From Levilactobacillus enshiensis (GTDB taxonomy: Bacteria > Bacillota > Bacilli > Lactobacillales > Lactobacillaceae): a stretch of DNA of 64,000 nucleotides. Position numbers and translations under genes: made by a program. Below are positions 45,936-53,918 of the stretch, piece by piece; position 1 is the first letter of the stretch; the number at the start of each line of letters is the position of its first letter. Location of the stretch: the NCBI RefSeq assembly GCF_007115095.1, contig NZ_SULH01000002.1, positions 114,808 through 178,807 of the forward strand, written 5' to 3'. The notes beneath the pieces are model-generated. The model had not been told where the DNA came from, searched no databases, and saw only the letters and a program-made list of their open reading frames with translations.

Positions 45936-46070
45936 ATAACTACAAGTTGAAAGATAAAATTCAGGTCTCATCTCAGTATTGGTAATTGGCACTTGGTAAG
46001 CAGTCACACTGCTAAATTGGGCGCACTGCGGCTGCCAGGGATTCCGCCTGCTGTGGGGACGCTTCTGACT
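45936..46070 (-). repeat. Dispersed repeat A, copy 2
   Basis: Inverted copy of 7571-7690 with a 14-base length difference in the middle. It lies about 110 bases upstream of folD. Shared blocks cover both ends. The sequence beyond it up to 46320 is GC-richer than the flanks, has small inverted repeats and no supported gene. Confidence 0.7.
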
Positions 46071-46333
46071 GGCAGAACACCAGTCTTCGCGCTCGATTTG
46101 AAGCCACGAAAACCACGTGTCTCCAAAGTCGCCCATGCTGTAAGCTGGCTGAAAATTCGTCGCCAACTAACACCACTTTCACGGCTGGGGCCATCCCTGG
46201 CCTCCTCCGGCACTGACGGTGTTTTATCAAAACAGCAGCTGTAAACCATAGCTACCTGGCATTTTTGAATTCGACTGATAACGACCGTTACGATTATTCT
46301 CAGAGTTGTATGAGAACGCAATGTAAGCCGAGA

Positions 46334-46534
46334 GGTCGGCAGATATGAGCTCAGGCGCGTCGTTCTACTTAGTCAGTAAGCGGTCTGCTTACTGGCTTAG
46401 TAGAAAACCAAGCTTGTAGACTCGTGGTTTACAAGGCTTCAAGTTGTGTTCGCATCGTTTCTAGCTCATATCTGCCGGCCGGTAAGGCGACTAGACCTCC
46501 AAGTTGCCTAGTTCTAGGACCACTACTGTTGGGA
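46334..46534 (+). repeat. Dispersed repeat B, copy 1 (large cruciform)
   Basis: An 18-bp outer stem (46334-46351 with 46463-46480) encloses a 19-position hairpin (46363-46381 with 46387-46405) and a second hairpin (about 46406-46450). It is followed by a 63-base block at 46469-46533, 56 of whose bases match 55946-56008. The fold and the 3' block are shared with copy 2, so it is a repeat family or structured RNA, not a chance hairpin. Confidence 0.75.
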
Positions 46535-46582
46535 TAGCGCACCAGCTAGCACCGTCAGATTTGCCGTTTGCAGGCCAAATCC

Positions 46583-46619
46583 AAAAAAAGACCAACCACT
46601 AGTAGTTTAGCGGTCAGTC
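46583..46619 (-). terminator. nusB terminator
   Basis: An 11-position stem with G-T wobbles (46590-46600 with 46609-46619) and a T7 tract on the minus strand, 10 bases after the nusB stop. Confidence 0.8.
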
Positions 46620-46629
46620 TAATTAATGA

Positions 46630-47058
46630 CTAAGATTGTGAATCCAAAGGTTCGTCTAAGGTATGTGCTAACACACCGTTAATGAACCGCCGTGAACGGT
46701 CGTCACTGAAGTTCTTGGCTAATTCCAAGGCTTCGTTGACAGCTACACGGTCAGGCACTTCTTCCACGTAGTCAATTTCATAAAATGCTAATCGGAGAAT
46801 CACCAGGTCAGTCTTCGCAATTCGCTTCAACTGCCAACCGGTACTCAAGTACTGGTCGATCTGTGCGTCCAATTCGCTTTGATGTGCCAAGACACCTGTT
46901 ACTAATGTTTGCAGGTAGGCTGGCACGGGAACGGTTTGGTTCGGGTCGTCCGTCAGAACGCGTTGGTACAACGCGTCATGATCGGCATCGGGATTGGCGT
47001 TCAACGCAAATAACATTTGAAACGCCCGTTCCCGAATTTGATGTCGTGTAAGTGTCAC
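46630..47058 (-). CDS. nusB: Transcription antitermination factor NusB
   Basis: 142 residues, all-helical. RHQIRERAFQMLFAL at the start and RVAVNEALELAKNFSDDRSRRFINGVL at the end are conserved. It binds boxA RNA with NusE during rRNA transcription. Its start overlaps the stop of the Asp23-type gene upstream. Confidence 0.96.
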   Translation of the reverse strand: MTLTRHQIRERAFQMLFALNANPDADHDALYQRVLTDDPNQTVPVPAYLQTLVTGVLAHQSELDAQIDQYLSTGWQLKRIAKTDLVILRLAFYEIDYVEEVPDRVAVNEALELAKNFSDDRSRRFINGVLAHTLDEPLDSQS

Positions 47059-47498
47059 TATTGGTCACTGTCTCCTTCATCGCTCTGGTTAAACAGGTTA
47101 TCAGGATCGACCTGTTGCGCCGTCTTTTCGGGAATGACGCCTTCCACGTGAACGTTAACTTCACGTAAATCGAGGTCCGTCATGAACAACAACTGTTGCT
47201 TGACGCTATCTTGAATGGCTAAGGCGACCTTTGGCACGGCAACCCCGTAATTCAAGTAAACGTAAACATCAACTGCTAATTCGTCGCCGTCAAAGACTAA
47301 TTTAACGCCCTTGCCATGTTGTTCCTTGCGACCGAATAATTCCGTGACGCTGTTTGCCAGAGACCCCCGCATCCGAGCAACACCTTCAGTTTGGCTAGCT
47401 GCAATGCCCACAATAATTTCAAGGACTTGCGGTGCCACTTCGATCTTGCCTAAAGCGGGTTCCTTTGATTCTAAAATGATATTAGTATCTTCTGCCAT
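47058..47498 (-). CDS. yqhY: Asp23/Gls24 family protein (YqhY type)
   Basis: 146 residues. GKIEVAPQVLEIIVGIAASQTEGVARMRGSL is the YqhY signature; the Asp23 core continues with DVYVYLNYGVAVPKVALAIQ. It lies between efp and nusB, as in Bacillus, where it is linked to acetyl-CoA carboxylase control. It is the second Asp23 paralogue in the window (the other is at 21886-22248). Confidence 0.93.
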   Translation of the reverse strand: MAEDTNIILESKEPALGKIEVAPQVLEIIVGIAASQTEGVARMRGSLANSVTELFGRKEQHGKGVKLVFDGDELAVDVYVYLNYGVAVPKVALAIQDSVKQQLLFMTDLDLREVNVHVEGVIPEKTAQQVDPDNLFNQSDEGDSDQ

Positions 47499-47535
47499 TC
47501 GTTGACCCTCCCTTACTGATTAAACGTGTGTGAAA

Positions 47536-48096
47536 CTATGCGCGAGAAATGTAAGTCCCGTCGGTAGAGTTGATAGAGAGCTTGTCGCCTTCGTTAACGA
47601 AGAATGGAACTTGAACAACTAAGCCAGTGTTCATGGTAGCAGGCTTGGAACCGCCAGAAGCCGTGTTCCCCTTGATACCAGGTTCCGTTGCAACAACTTC
47701 CAAAACAACCGTGTTTGGTACTTCGATACCGAGGACTTCGGAACCGTATTGAACCAAGTCAACGTTCATGTTTTCTTGTAAGTATGGAAGTTGATCCTTG
47801 ATTTGGTCATCAGGAACTTCAATTTGTTCAAAATTATCAGTATCCATGAAGACCCGGTTATCACCATCTTCGTAAAGGTACTGCATGGAACGCGTCTGAA
47901 TGTCAGCTTGTTCCATCTTAGCACCGGCACGGAAAGTCTTTTCTTGAACAGCACCCGTCCGCAAGTTCTTTAGCTTTGAACGAACGAAAGCGCCACCCTT
48001 ACCTGGCTTAACGTGTTGGAATTCAATGATGCGCCAAATTGCGTGATCCACTTCAATAGTTAAACCGTTTTTAAAATCAGCAGTCGAAATTGCCAT
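47536..48096 (-). CDS. efp: Translation elongation factor P
   Basis: 186 residues, three-domain. The KOW-like N-terminal domain has [18 protein letters not shown], with the modified-Lys loop at KPGKGGA. It rescues ribosomes stalled at polyproline. Its normal Firmicutes neighbours are the Xaa-Pro peptidase gene upstream and yqhY-nusB downstream. Confidence 0.97.
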   Translation of the reverse strand: MAISTADFKNGLTIEVDHAIWRIIEFQHVKPGKGGAFVRSKLKNLRTGAVQEKTFRAGAKMEQADIQTRSMQYLYEDGDNRVFMDTDNFEQIEVPDDQIKDQLPYLQENMNVDLVQYGSEVLGIEVPNTVVLEVVATEPGIKGNTASGGSKPATMNTGLVVQVPFFVNEGDKLSINSTDGTYISRA

Positions 48097-48173
48097 AATG
48101 TGTTCAGCCTCCTAAAATATGTCCTCTTTATAATATCAATTCTTACCCCTAAAAAGCAAGATACGTGGGTCAC

Positions 48174-49238
48174 TTACAGAATAATTAAATTCCGTGGCGC
48201 GGTCGTGAGGACTTCATGCCCCGTTTCAGTGACCAACACGTCATCTTCAATGCGGATACCGTCCTTGCCAGCAAAGTAAACGCCTGGTTCTGCGGTGACG
48301 ACTTCATTTGCCGCCATCACATCCGGCCAGCCGCGTCCAATATTCGGACCTTCGTGGATGTCTAACCCAATACCGTGTCCGGTACCATGGATAAAGGCAT
48401 CCCCGTAACCTTGTTCCGTCAAGAAATCCCGCCCCGCGTGATCGATTTCATCACCCGTAGCACCGGGATTAGTCGCCGCAATGATCTTTTCTTGAGCCGT
48501 CTGTACCGCCTGATAAGCCGCCTTAAGATCCACACCGGGATCACCTAAAGCCACCGTTCTAGTCAGATCAGACGTATAGCCATCCACGTAAAAACCACAG
48601 TCAATGGTCACTAACTCACCGGTTGCCATCACTTTATCACTTGCCTGACCATGGGGCCAAGCTGAACGCACACCACTAGCAACGATGGTCCCAAAGCTGG
48701 GGCCCGTCGCACCGTGGTCTTGCATCCAACGTTCTAGCCACTGTGCCGCCTTGCGCTCGGTCATCCCGGGAGCTAGAACATCAAACAAAGCCGTGACCCC
48801 CTGACTGGTCAATGCCGTTGCCCGGCGAATCACAGCCAGTTCAGCCGGTTCCTTGACCTGGCGTAGCTGGTCAACAACATTGGCAAGCGGCACGATGTCG
48901 CTCATCAAATGCTCGTCTAACCAATCGAATTCTGCCAAGGTCAAACTATCCTCAAGGCCTAACACGGTCGCGTCATCGGCCTCTAAGACCTCTTCAACGG
49001 CCTTTAGATAGTCACGGGTGATAATTTTCGGCATATCAGGCATGGTCGCTGCTAGTTCCGACTGATAGCGGGCATCCGTAATAAAGACCGCCCGTTTCGC
49101 CGTCACTAACAAGTAACCGTCGCCGCCTTCAACACTAGCGCCAGCCAAATACTGCTGGTTACTAGCTGAGGACACCAGAAAACTATCGATGCTCAGCGGT
49201 GCAAATTGTGCTTGCAACCGTTCAATTCGTGATGTCAT
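48174..49238 (-). CDS. pepP: Xaa-Pro aminopeptidase (M24 family)
   Basis: 354 residues from the ATG at 49238 (AGGAGG 8 bases upstream). Creatinase-like N-terminal domain and a pita-bread fold with metal ligands in TIDCGFYVDGYTSDLTR (two Asp), HGTGHGIGLDIHEGP (His), TAEPGVYF (Glu) and IRIEDDVLV (Glu). It removes residues before proline from peptides. pepP or pepQ cannot be told apart with certainty. It precedes efp. Confidence 0.9.
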   Translation of the reverse strand: MTSRIERLQAQFAPLSIDSFLVSSASNQQYLAGASVEGGDGYLLVTAKRAVFITDARYQSELAATMPDMPKIITRDYLKAVEEVLEADDATVLGLEDSLTLAEFDWLDEHLMSDIVPLANVVDQLRQVKEPAELAVIRRATALTSQGVTALFDVLAPGMTERKAAQWLERWMQDHGATGPSFGTIVASGVRSAWPHGQASDKVMATGELVTIDCGFYVDGYTSDLTRTVALGDPGVDLKAAYQAVQTAQEKIIAATNPGATGDEIDHAGRDFLTEQGYGDAFIHGTGHGIGLDIHEGPNIGRGWPDVMAANEVVTAEPGVYFAGKDGIRIEDDVLVTETGHEVLTTAPRNLIIL

Positions 49239-49263
49239 TGACCCATCCTCCTTTTTAATAGAG

Positions 49264-49308
49264 AAAAAAGAAGAACTCAAAGCGAATTGGTCTCGCCTCA
49301 AGCTCTTC
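49264..49308 (-). terminator. Terminator of the rplU-prp-rpmA operon
   Basis: A 16-position stem (49270-49285 with 49293-49308) in which all non-Watson-Crick positions are G-U compatible, followed on the minus strand by CTTTTTTCTC. Confidence 0.85.
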
Positions 49309-49332
49309 AGTCGTTACGAGGAAAACCTCGTG

Positions 49333-49632
49333 TTATTTAGCTGCTTCTTCTGCAACTGGGTATACGGATACTTGACGCTTGTCACGGCCAAGACGTTCGA
49401 ATTTAACGACGCCAGCAACCTTGGCAAACAACGTATCGTCACCACCACGGCCCACGTTCAAGCCTGGGTAGATGTGCGTCCCACGTTGGCGGTAAAGGAT
49501 AGAACCACCAGTAACAGTAGAACCGTCAGCAGCCTTCGTCCCAAGACGACGACCAGCAGAGTCACGACCGTTAGCAGTAGACCCACCACCTTTATGGTGA
49601 GAGAAGAATTGTAAGTTCATGTTCATCAGCAT
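49333..49632 (-). CDS. rpmA: 50S ribosomal protein L27 with Prp-cleaved extension
   Basis: 99 residues from the ATG at 49632 (GGAGG 8 bases upstream). It begins [18 protein letters not shown]: Firmicutes L27 carries an N-terminal extension ending in FF that Prp removes so that the mature N-terminus can reach the peptidyl-transferase centre. The L27 body ([16 protein letters not shown]) is normal. prp lies just upstream. Confidence 0.97.
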   Translation of the reverse strand: MLMNMNLQFFSHHKGGGSTANGRDSAGRRLGTKAADGSTVTGGSILYRQRGTHIYPGLNVGRGGDDTLFAKVAGVVKFERLGRDKRQVSVYPVAEEAAK

Positions 49633-49650
49633 AAGTTTCACCTCCGCAAT

Positions 49651-49989
49651 TTAGTCTTTTATTTCAACGAATTTAATATAATCCGCATAATTTGTGGCGA
49701 CATCTCTTAACCCATCCGCAAAACTCTGGAGGAGTGTTTGTCCCTTTAATTCGGCCGTTGCTTCCAGCTTTGGTGGAAGGTGGACTTCCAGATAACCACC
49801 CTCCTGATCACGATTCTCAACGTCGATTGGAATCTTAGCGATTCGTTGTAGACCGTTGACCGTCGTAATCGCAAGCACCGAGACCGCAGCGCAAACAATG
49901 TCTTGACCATACTCACCTGAGTCAGCGTGGCCAGTGATTTGGAATGAATCGATTCGGTTAGCTCCATGATGGAACGTCGCATGAATCAT
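49651..49989 (-). CDS. prp: Ribosomal-processing cysteine protease Prp
   Basis: 112 residues. ITGHADSGEYGQDIVCAAVSVLAITTVNGL holds the catalytic His22 and Cys34. Prp cuts the N-terminal extension of L27. It is located between rplU and rpmA, the conserved place. Confidence 0.96.
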   Translation of the reverse strand: MIHATFHHGANRIDSFQITGHADSGEYGQDIVCAAVSVLAITTVNGLQRIAKIPIDVENRDQEGGYLEVHLPPKLEATAELKGQTLLQSFADGLRDVATNYADYIKFVEIKD

Positions 49990-50017
49990 CGAGATCGCCT
50001 CTCTTAATCTTTAGGCT

Positions 50018-50326
50018 TTAAGCGTTGATAGCATCAACGACAACCTTAGTGTATGGTTGACGGTGACCCTTCTTCGTATGTTGGCCCTTCTTGGCCTTGT
50101 ACTTGAAAGTAACAACCTTCTTTTCCAGGCCCTGCTTTTCAACAGTTCCAGTAACGGTTGCACCTGCAACAGTTGGCGTCCCAATCTTAGGCTTGTCACC
50201 ACCGACAAAGACAACTTGGTCAAAAGTAACCTTTTCACCAGCTTCAACGTTCAACTTTTCGACGTAAACAGCTTGGCCTGCTTCGACCTTGTACTGCTTG
50301 CCGCCAGTTACGATAATTGCGTACAT
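50018..50326 (-). CDS. rplU: 50S ribosomal protein L21
   Basis: 102 residues from the ATG at 50326 (AAGGAGG 9-10 bases upstream), beginning [18 protein letters not shown] longer frame to 50446 would run back through the leader RNA and is rejected. It ends with [16 protein letters not shown]. First gene of rplU-prp-rpmA. Confidence 0.98.
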   Translation of the reverse strand: MYAIIVTGGKQYKVEAGQAVYVEKLNVEAGEKVTFDQVVFVGGDKPKIGTPTVAGATVTGTVEKQGLEKKVVTFKYKAKKGQHTKKGHRQPYTKVVVDAINA

Positions 50327-50449
50327 GTGTGTGCACCTCCTTATATATTTAGACTTAGACTCGCCGAAAACAAGTGCTCCGCAAGGCGGAAAACTTAATG
50401 ACTCGTCCCGAGCGGTTGCAGCTGTGGAAGTCCACAAATACAACATGAA
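50327..50449 (-). promoter_or_regulatory. L21 leader (ribosomal protein autoregulatory RNA)
   Basis: About 120 untranslated bases between the promoter and rplU. They contain a TGTGGACTTCCACA hairpin, a TCCGCCTTGCGGA hairpin and the CGGGACGAGTC region. Firmicutes rplU operons carry an L21 leader (Rfam family); position and layout fit, but no covariance model was run. Confidence 0.6.
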
Positions 50450-50450
50450 A

Positions 50451-50479
50451 ATTATACTTGATGGGGTCAGCTACGTCAA
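50451..50479 (-). promoter_or_regulatory. rplU operon promoter
   Basis: TTGACG (50479-50474), 17-base spacer and perfect TATAAT (50456-50451) on the minus strand, a near-consensus sigma-A promoter. It overlaps the last codons of the TetR gene. Confidence 0.85.
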
Positions 50480-51076
50480 GCTTTTTTCTGGACGACGCGC
50501 AATATCCGTCCCTACCAAGGCGAACCAAGCCGCTAGGGGCGTGACATTTGGCGTTGCCAATTGCCGAAAAGATTGTGCTAAAAATTCGGAACGATAGCGG
50601 CGATTGTCATTCAGCCAATGCTCGACTAGGCCCAAAAAGGCACTCGTCAAAAAGGTGATCTGAATGTCAACTGGTGACTCCTCAGTCGCCATCGCCGGTA
50701 ACTGTTGACTAAACGCCAACAATTCCCGTTCAAACCGCTGCTGTAAGCGTGGCCGGAATTGGGTGAATTGGGGATGCAACAGGACCGTTAAGATCTGGTG
50801 ATGCTGATCCACGTAACGTAATGCGGGACCCAGTGCGAAACCTCGCACAGCCTTTTCGTCGGACGGGATCACCGTTCTGGCCGCCGCAAACCATTCGTCA
50901 ATCACTTGTTGTTCCGTTTGTTCATAAAAATCCGTTTTGTCTTTATAGTGCAGATAAAAGGTTCCTCGCGTCAATTGCGCCGTGCTGGTCAGCTTCTGAA
51001 CCGAAATCTGCTGTAACGACTGCTGCTGTAATAATTCGCTAAGTGCCTGACGCAACTGCTCGTTGGTCCGCACCAC
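50471..51076 (-). CDS. TetR/AcrR family transcriptional regulator
   Basis: 201 residues or slightly more. The HTH is LQQISVQKLTSTAQLTRGTFYLHYKDKTDFYEQ (about residues 20-52); the C-terminal domain is of the TetR_C type found in DhaS-like regulators. The first usual start is a GTG at 51076, but the in-frame codons before it (ISQLDPR then VVRTNEQLRQAL) look like a normal TetR N-terminus and an ATC at 51097 has GGAG 9 bases upstream, so a non-standard start is possible. No target gene is obvious. Confidence 0.88.
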   Translation of the reverse strand: MVRTNEQLRQALSELLQQQSLQQISVQKLTSTAQLTRGTFYLHYKDKTDFYEQTEQQVIDEWFAAARTVIPSDEKAVRGFALGPALRYVDQHHQILTVLLHPQFTQFRPRLQQRFERELLAFSQQLPAMATEESPVDIQITFLTSAFLGLVEHWLNDNRRYRSEFLAQSFRQLATPNVTPLAAWFALVGTDIARRPEKSLT

Positions 51077-51254
51077 CCGTGGGTCTAATTGGCTGATAGT
51101 TCCCCGCTCCCTTCCGTCCTTACCAATTTTATTGCTTACTTAAAACCATACCGATTTTTAGCACCGCTGACAAGTTTTTCGTTCTCTGCTTTACTGGCTT
51201 ACTAAATGACCCAGTAAATGAACACAATCATCATGGCGTCTAATCGACACCGTT

Positions 51255-51291
51255 AAAAAAAAAGAGTTCTGAATAAACACCTCCAGAACTC
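51255..51291 (-). terminator. Terminator of the operon 51299-53669
   Basis: GAGTTCTG (51264-51271) pairs with CAGAACTC (51284-51291); on the minus strand nine T residues follow. It begins 8 bases after the dUTPase stop. Confidence 0.9.
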
Positions 51292-51298
51292 CCTAATC

Positions 51299-51841
51299 TT
51301 AATAGTTATTCGCTTGTCGGTCCAAGTTGACCTGCCGTTTGGTTTCATAGGCCGCCTGAATCTCGTCTTGGCTGAAGCCAAAGTCAACAAATCCCCACTT
51401 CAGGAACAGTCGCCAAGCATGGCGGAAATCCTCTTGGCGGTGAGCAAAGTGACTGTTAAACACCATTCGTTTTAGAATTAAGTATTGTTGGTCCAGATCT
51501 TTGGCGGGTCGACTCTGCTCTAACCCCGTCAGATCTTCTTCTGTGATCATGATCAGGTGCGTCCAGGTCTTCTTGGCCGCAACCAAAAAGAAGAAGTCCA
51601 TGGCATCCGTGTATTCCGTCAGTAACGTTTCCCGTGGCGTTTGACCCTTATCGGCCTTGCCCCGATGCGTTTTCCACACCTTGAACCATTCCGATGTATT
51701 GGCAACTTCTGCGAGTTCAATATCTAAGGCCACGTAGGCGTTTTCAATCTGTTGCTTCCGGGACATCTCGATTTGACGATCAACTGTGATCTGTTCATCC
51801 AGGGCAATCGACTGCTGGACTAATTTCGATAGTTCTAACAC
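51299..51841 (-). CDS. All-alpha dUTPase-like protein
   Basis: 180 residues. The helical NTP-pyrophosphatase motifs ELAEVANTSEWFKVWK (paired Glu) and EYTDAMDFFFLVAAKK (E-x-x-D) are those of dimeric dUTPases (dUTPase_2/MazG-like), which bind Mg2+ through these acids and hydrolyse dUTP to dUMP. GTG start at 51841 with AGGAGGAG upstream. Last of three co-oriented genes; its two partners are unknown. Substrate is inferred from motifs only. Confidence 0.8.
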   Translation of the reverse strand: MLELSKLVQQSIALDEQITVDRQIEMSRKQQIENAYVALDIELAEVANTSEWFKVWKTHRGKADKGQTPRETLLTEYTDAMDFFFLVAAKKTWTHLIMITEEDLTGLEQSRPAKDLDQQYLILKRMVFNSHFAHRQEDFRHAWRLFLKWGFVDFGFSQDEIQAAYETKRQVNLDRQANNY

Positions 51842-51856
51842 GTTATCTAACTCCTC

Positions 51857-52798
51857 CTAGCCAAAGATCAGCGGATCTGACTGAATCTCCAAGTCGTTCA
51901 GGTTTTCTAAGTACCAATCTCTCATGAACGGATATTGTAGCAAAATATCAAACCAAGAGACCTGTTGCGCATCATCGTGAACGGTGATGACCCATTCTGG
52001 TTGCCCTTCAAGTTGGTTGTTGAAGATATCAACCACCACATTCTTGTCCAGGGCAATCTCAGCACCATTGCCGTTGACCCCATTCGTCAACATGTAGTCG
52101 TTTTGAGCCGCCGTCACGAACAGACGATCCACAACACCAGCTGGTAGATCTGCGGAACGAACCGCATAATTTTGTCGGTTGGCCATGTCCAGAATGTTAA
52201 AGTCCACGGAATAACCGTAGTCTTCTTTTAAGTATCGCGCAAAGTCAAATAAAATCTGTACGGACGTCTTAACCGTTTCAGCCGGGACCGTATCATGGAG
52301 GTCAATGATGAACAGCTGGGTCAAGGCGTGGCTATTAAAGCGGAACATTTTCCGTTCCAAATTCAAGTAAAACAGGGATTGACCCGTTGCCCGTTCCCGA
52401 TAGAAAACACCGCCATTTTCCGACGTTTCAATCCGGAAGTTAAAGGTTCCACGGTCTCCCAGTGGCGTCAATTGTTGCGTCAACTCTTCATGGTGATCAC
52501 GCGACTGCAGAATCACATTTTTACCTTGATCATGTAATTCTAGCATTCGGGACATAAACAATAGATAGTAGTCCGAATTGCTATATTGATGCGGGAAGGT
52601 CACGTAGTCCGAATCCAATTCAAAATCGGCCAATTGCGTTGCCGCACTAACCAATTCATCGGGATCCGTGGTCTTGATCAGTTGATCCATTAACCGGGTA
52701 AACTTCAATCCCGTTTCCAAACCTGCCTTGATGGCTTCGTTATAGTTGAGTAGCCGACCACTGGTGGTCAACGTTGACGGATCATTTTCGTTAATCAT
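51857..52798 (-). CDS. Unknown protein of a dUTPase-linked operon (313 residues)
   Basis: 313 residues, acidic, soluble, with no signal peptide or membrane helix. Visible features are two D-rich stretches (LADFELDSDYVTFPHQYSNSDYY and LDKNVVVDIFNNQ) and ELTQQLTPLGDRGTFNFRIET; none matches a family I know. Its ATG overlaps the stop of the upstream coiled-coil gene (ATGATTAA) and 16 bases separate it from the dUTPase gene, so the three work in one operon. Confidence 0.75.
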   Translation of the reverse strand: MINENDPSTLTTSGRLLNYNEAIKAGLETGLKFTRLMDQLIKTTDPDELVSAATQLADFELDSDYVTFPHQYSNSDYYLLFMSRMLELHDQGKNVILQSRDHHEELTQQLTPLGDRGTFNFRIETSENGGVFYRERATGQSLFYLNLERKMFRFNSHALTQLFIIDLHDTVPAETVKTSVQILFDFARYLKEDYGYSVDFNILDMANRQNYAVRSADLPAGVVDRLFVTAAQNDYMLTNGVNGNGAEIALDKNVVVDIFNNQLEGQPEWVITVHDDAQQVSWFDILLQYPFMRDWYLENLNDLEIQSDPLIFG

Positions 52799-53669
52799 CG
52801 GCCTTCACCTCGCCCTCACTCTTGCCTAACAAACTGTTTAAGTAGTCGGCATATAAGCTCGCATTGTGGGCTTCAAAGTGTTCAAAGTCGTCAAATGCAT
52901 CCCGAATACTCTGCTTTTCATAACTAAGAATTGTATCTTCCTTGGATAATACCAAGATTTTATCGTCATTTTCTTTGATCAGTTTGTGTGCGTTCAAGGC
53001 CTTTTCGTCTTCATCAGCCAGCTTCGTCAACTGATCAATAATGCCTTGGCGTTCGTCCTTGACCTTGCTGGAATCCCACGGCAAACTGCTTCGTTGACTG
53101 TTTTCCTTTAATTGATCGCGTAGCTGAGCCTTCTCGTTGTCCCGCGTTGCTTGGGCATCGACTAGGTTTTGGAGTTTTTCACTCTCAGCTGCAATCGACT
53201 CGATCTTGGCAGTGTTCAACCGTTGATTCTGACTCTCTAACGCAAAGGAGTCCTTTAACTTCTGGTATTCCTTCTTGTCAAATTGGAATTGAACGTTGAT
53301 CACATCGAGGTCACCGAATAATCGCCGATCCCACCAGTTTCCAAAGTAAATGTGGAACAGTCCGGTGGTGTATTCCTCATAATAGAAGAATGGGTAAATG
53401 TGGCCTAAATAATCAATTAAGTTGTCGCTCAAATAATGACTGACTTGGGGATGAATGTTATCGACCAACTCAGATAAATGGTTGACTGACCGCGCTGGTC
53501 GGGTCTTCTTAACTTCCTGATAGTAGCGCGCTTGGTCCAGAAGTTCATAAACTTTTCGGTCATCGCCATGCTGAACCGCCGCCTGCAACGTACTTAAGTA
53601 ATCGAGTTTATTGGCGATTGCCTGCGTTAAGACATCGGCTGCACTAGCTTGTTGTTCTTGATTTTCCAT
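52791..53669 (-). CDS. Unknown coiled-coil protein of the same operon (292 residues)
   Basis: 292 residues. Helical N-terminus (about 1-60), an aromatic central segment (HIYPFFYYEEYTTGLFHIYFGNWWDRRLFGDLDVINVQF, about 89-127), then a Lys/Glu/Gln-rich coiled coil (about 130-265). A coiled coil can give chance likeness to SbcC-like proteins, but no ATPase motif exists. ATG at 53669 with GAGGG upstream. First gene of the operon; family not recognised. Confidence 0.75.
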   Translation of the reverse strand: MENQEQQASAADVLTQAIANKLDYLSTLQAAVQHGDDRKVYELLDQARYYQEVKKTRPARSVNHLSELVDNIHPQVSHYLSDNLIDYLGHIYPFFYYEEYTTGLFHIYFGNWWDRRLFGDLDVINVQFQFDKKEYQKLKDSFALESQNQRLNTAKIESIAAESEKLQNLVDAQATRDNEKAQLRDQLKENSQRSSLPWDSSKVKDERQGIIDQLTKLADEDEKALNAHKLIKENDDKILVLSKEDTILSYEKQSIRDAFDDFEHFEAHNASLYADYLNSLLGKSEGEVKADD

Positions 53670-53830
53670 GGATTATCCCTCATTCTGATGTTCCCTAGCG
53701 CTTGCCGTGAACATTTGGTTATACGTTCATGTTACCAAAAATTCTCATAGAATAAAGCAGTTTGAACGAAATTTGCCAGAAAACAAGGATTTTTTTAAAC
53801 AGTGGCGATCCTAATGGTTCTGAAAGTGGA

Positions 53831-53881
53831 AAACGCCACACCTACCGCCCCAGTTTCCTGATGACCGTACGCGTGACGTTT
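53831..53881 (-). terminator. Possible glnA terminator
   Basis: AAACGTCAC pairs with GTGGCGTTT (one G-U) across a 33-base loop and is followed on the minus strand by TTCC. The T tract is short, so the call is weak. The rest of 53670-53918 shows no gene. Confidence 0.35.
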
Positions 53882-53918
53882 GCCCACACATTTTTTTATG
53901 ATTAATTTCTAAATCGGT

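Noticed and set aside
45933-46321. Several 70-105 codon frames in the folD-nusB gap
   Set aside because: They overlap repeat A and its flank on both strands, have no ribosome sites, and the second repeat copy does not keep any frame.
50327-50446. N-terminal extension of L21
   Set aside because: It would translate the leader RNA; L21 always starts at [11 protein letters not shown] and the SD supports 50326.
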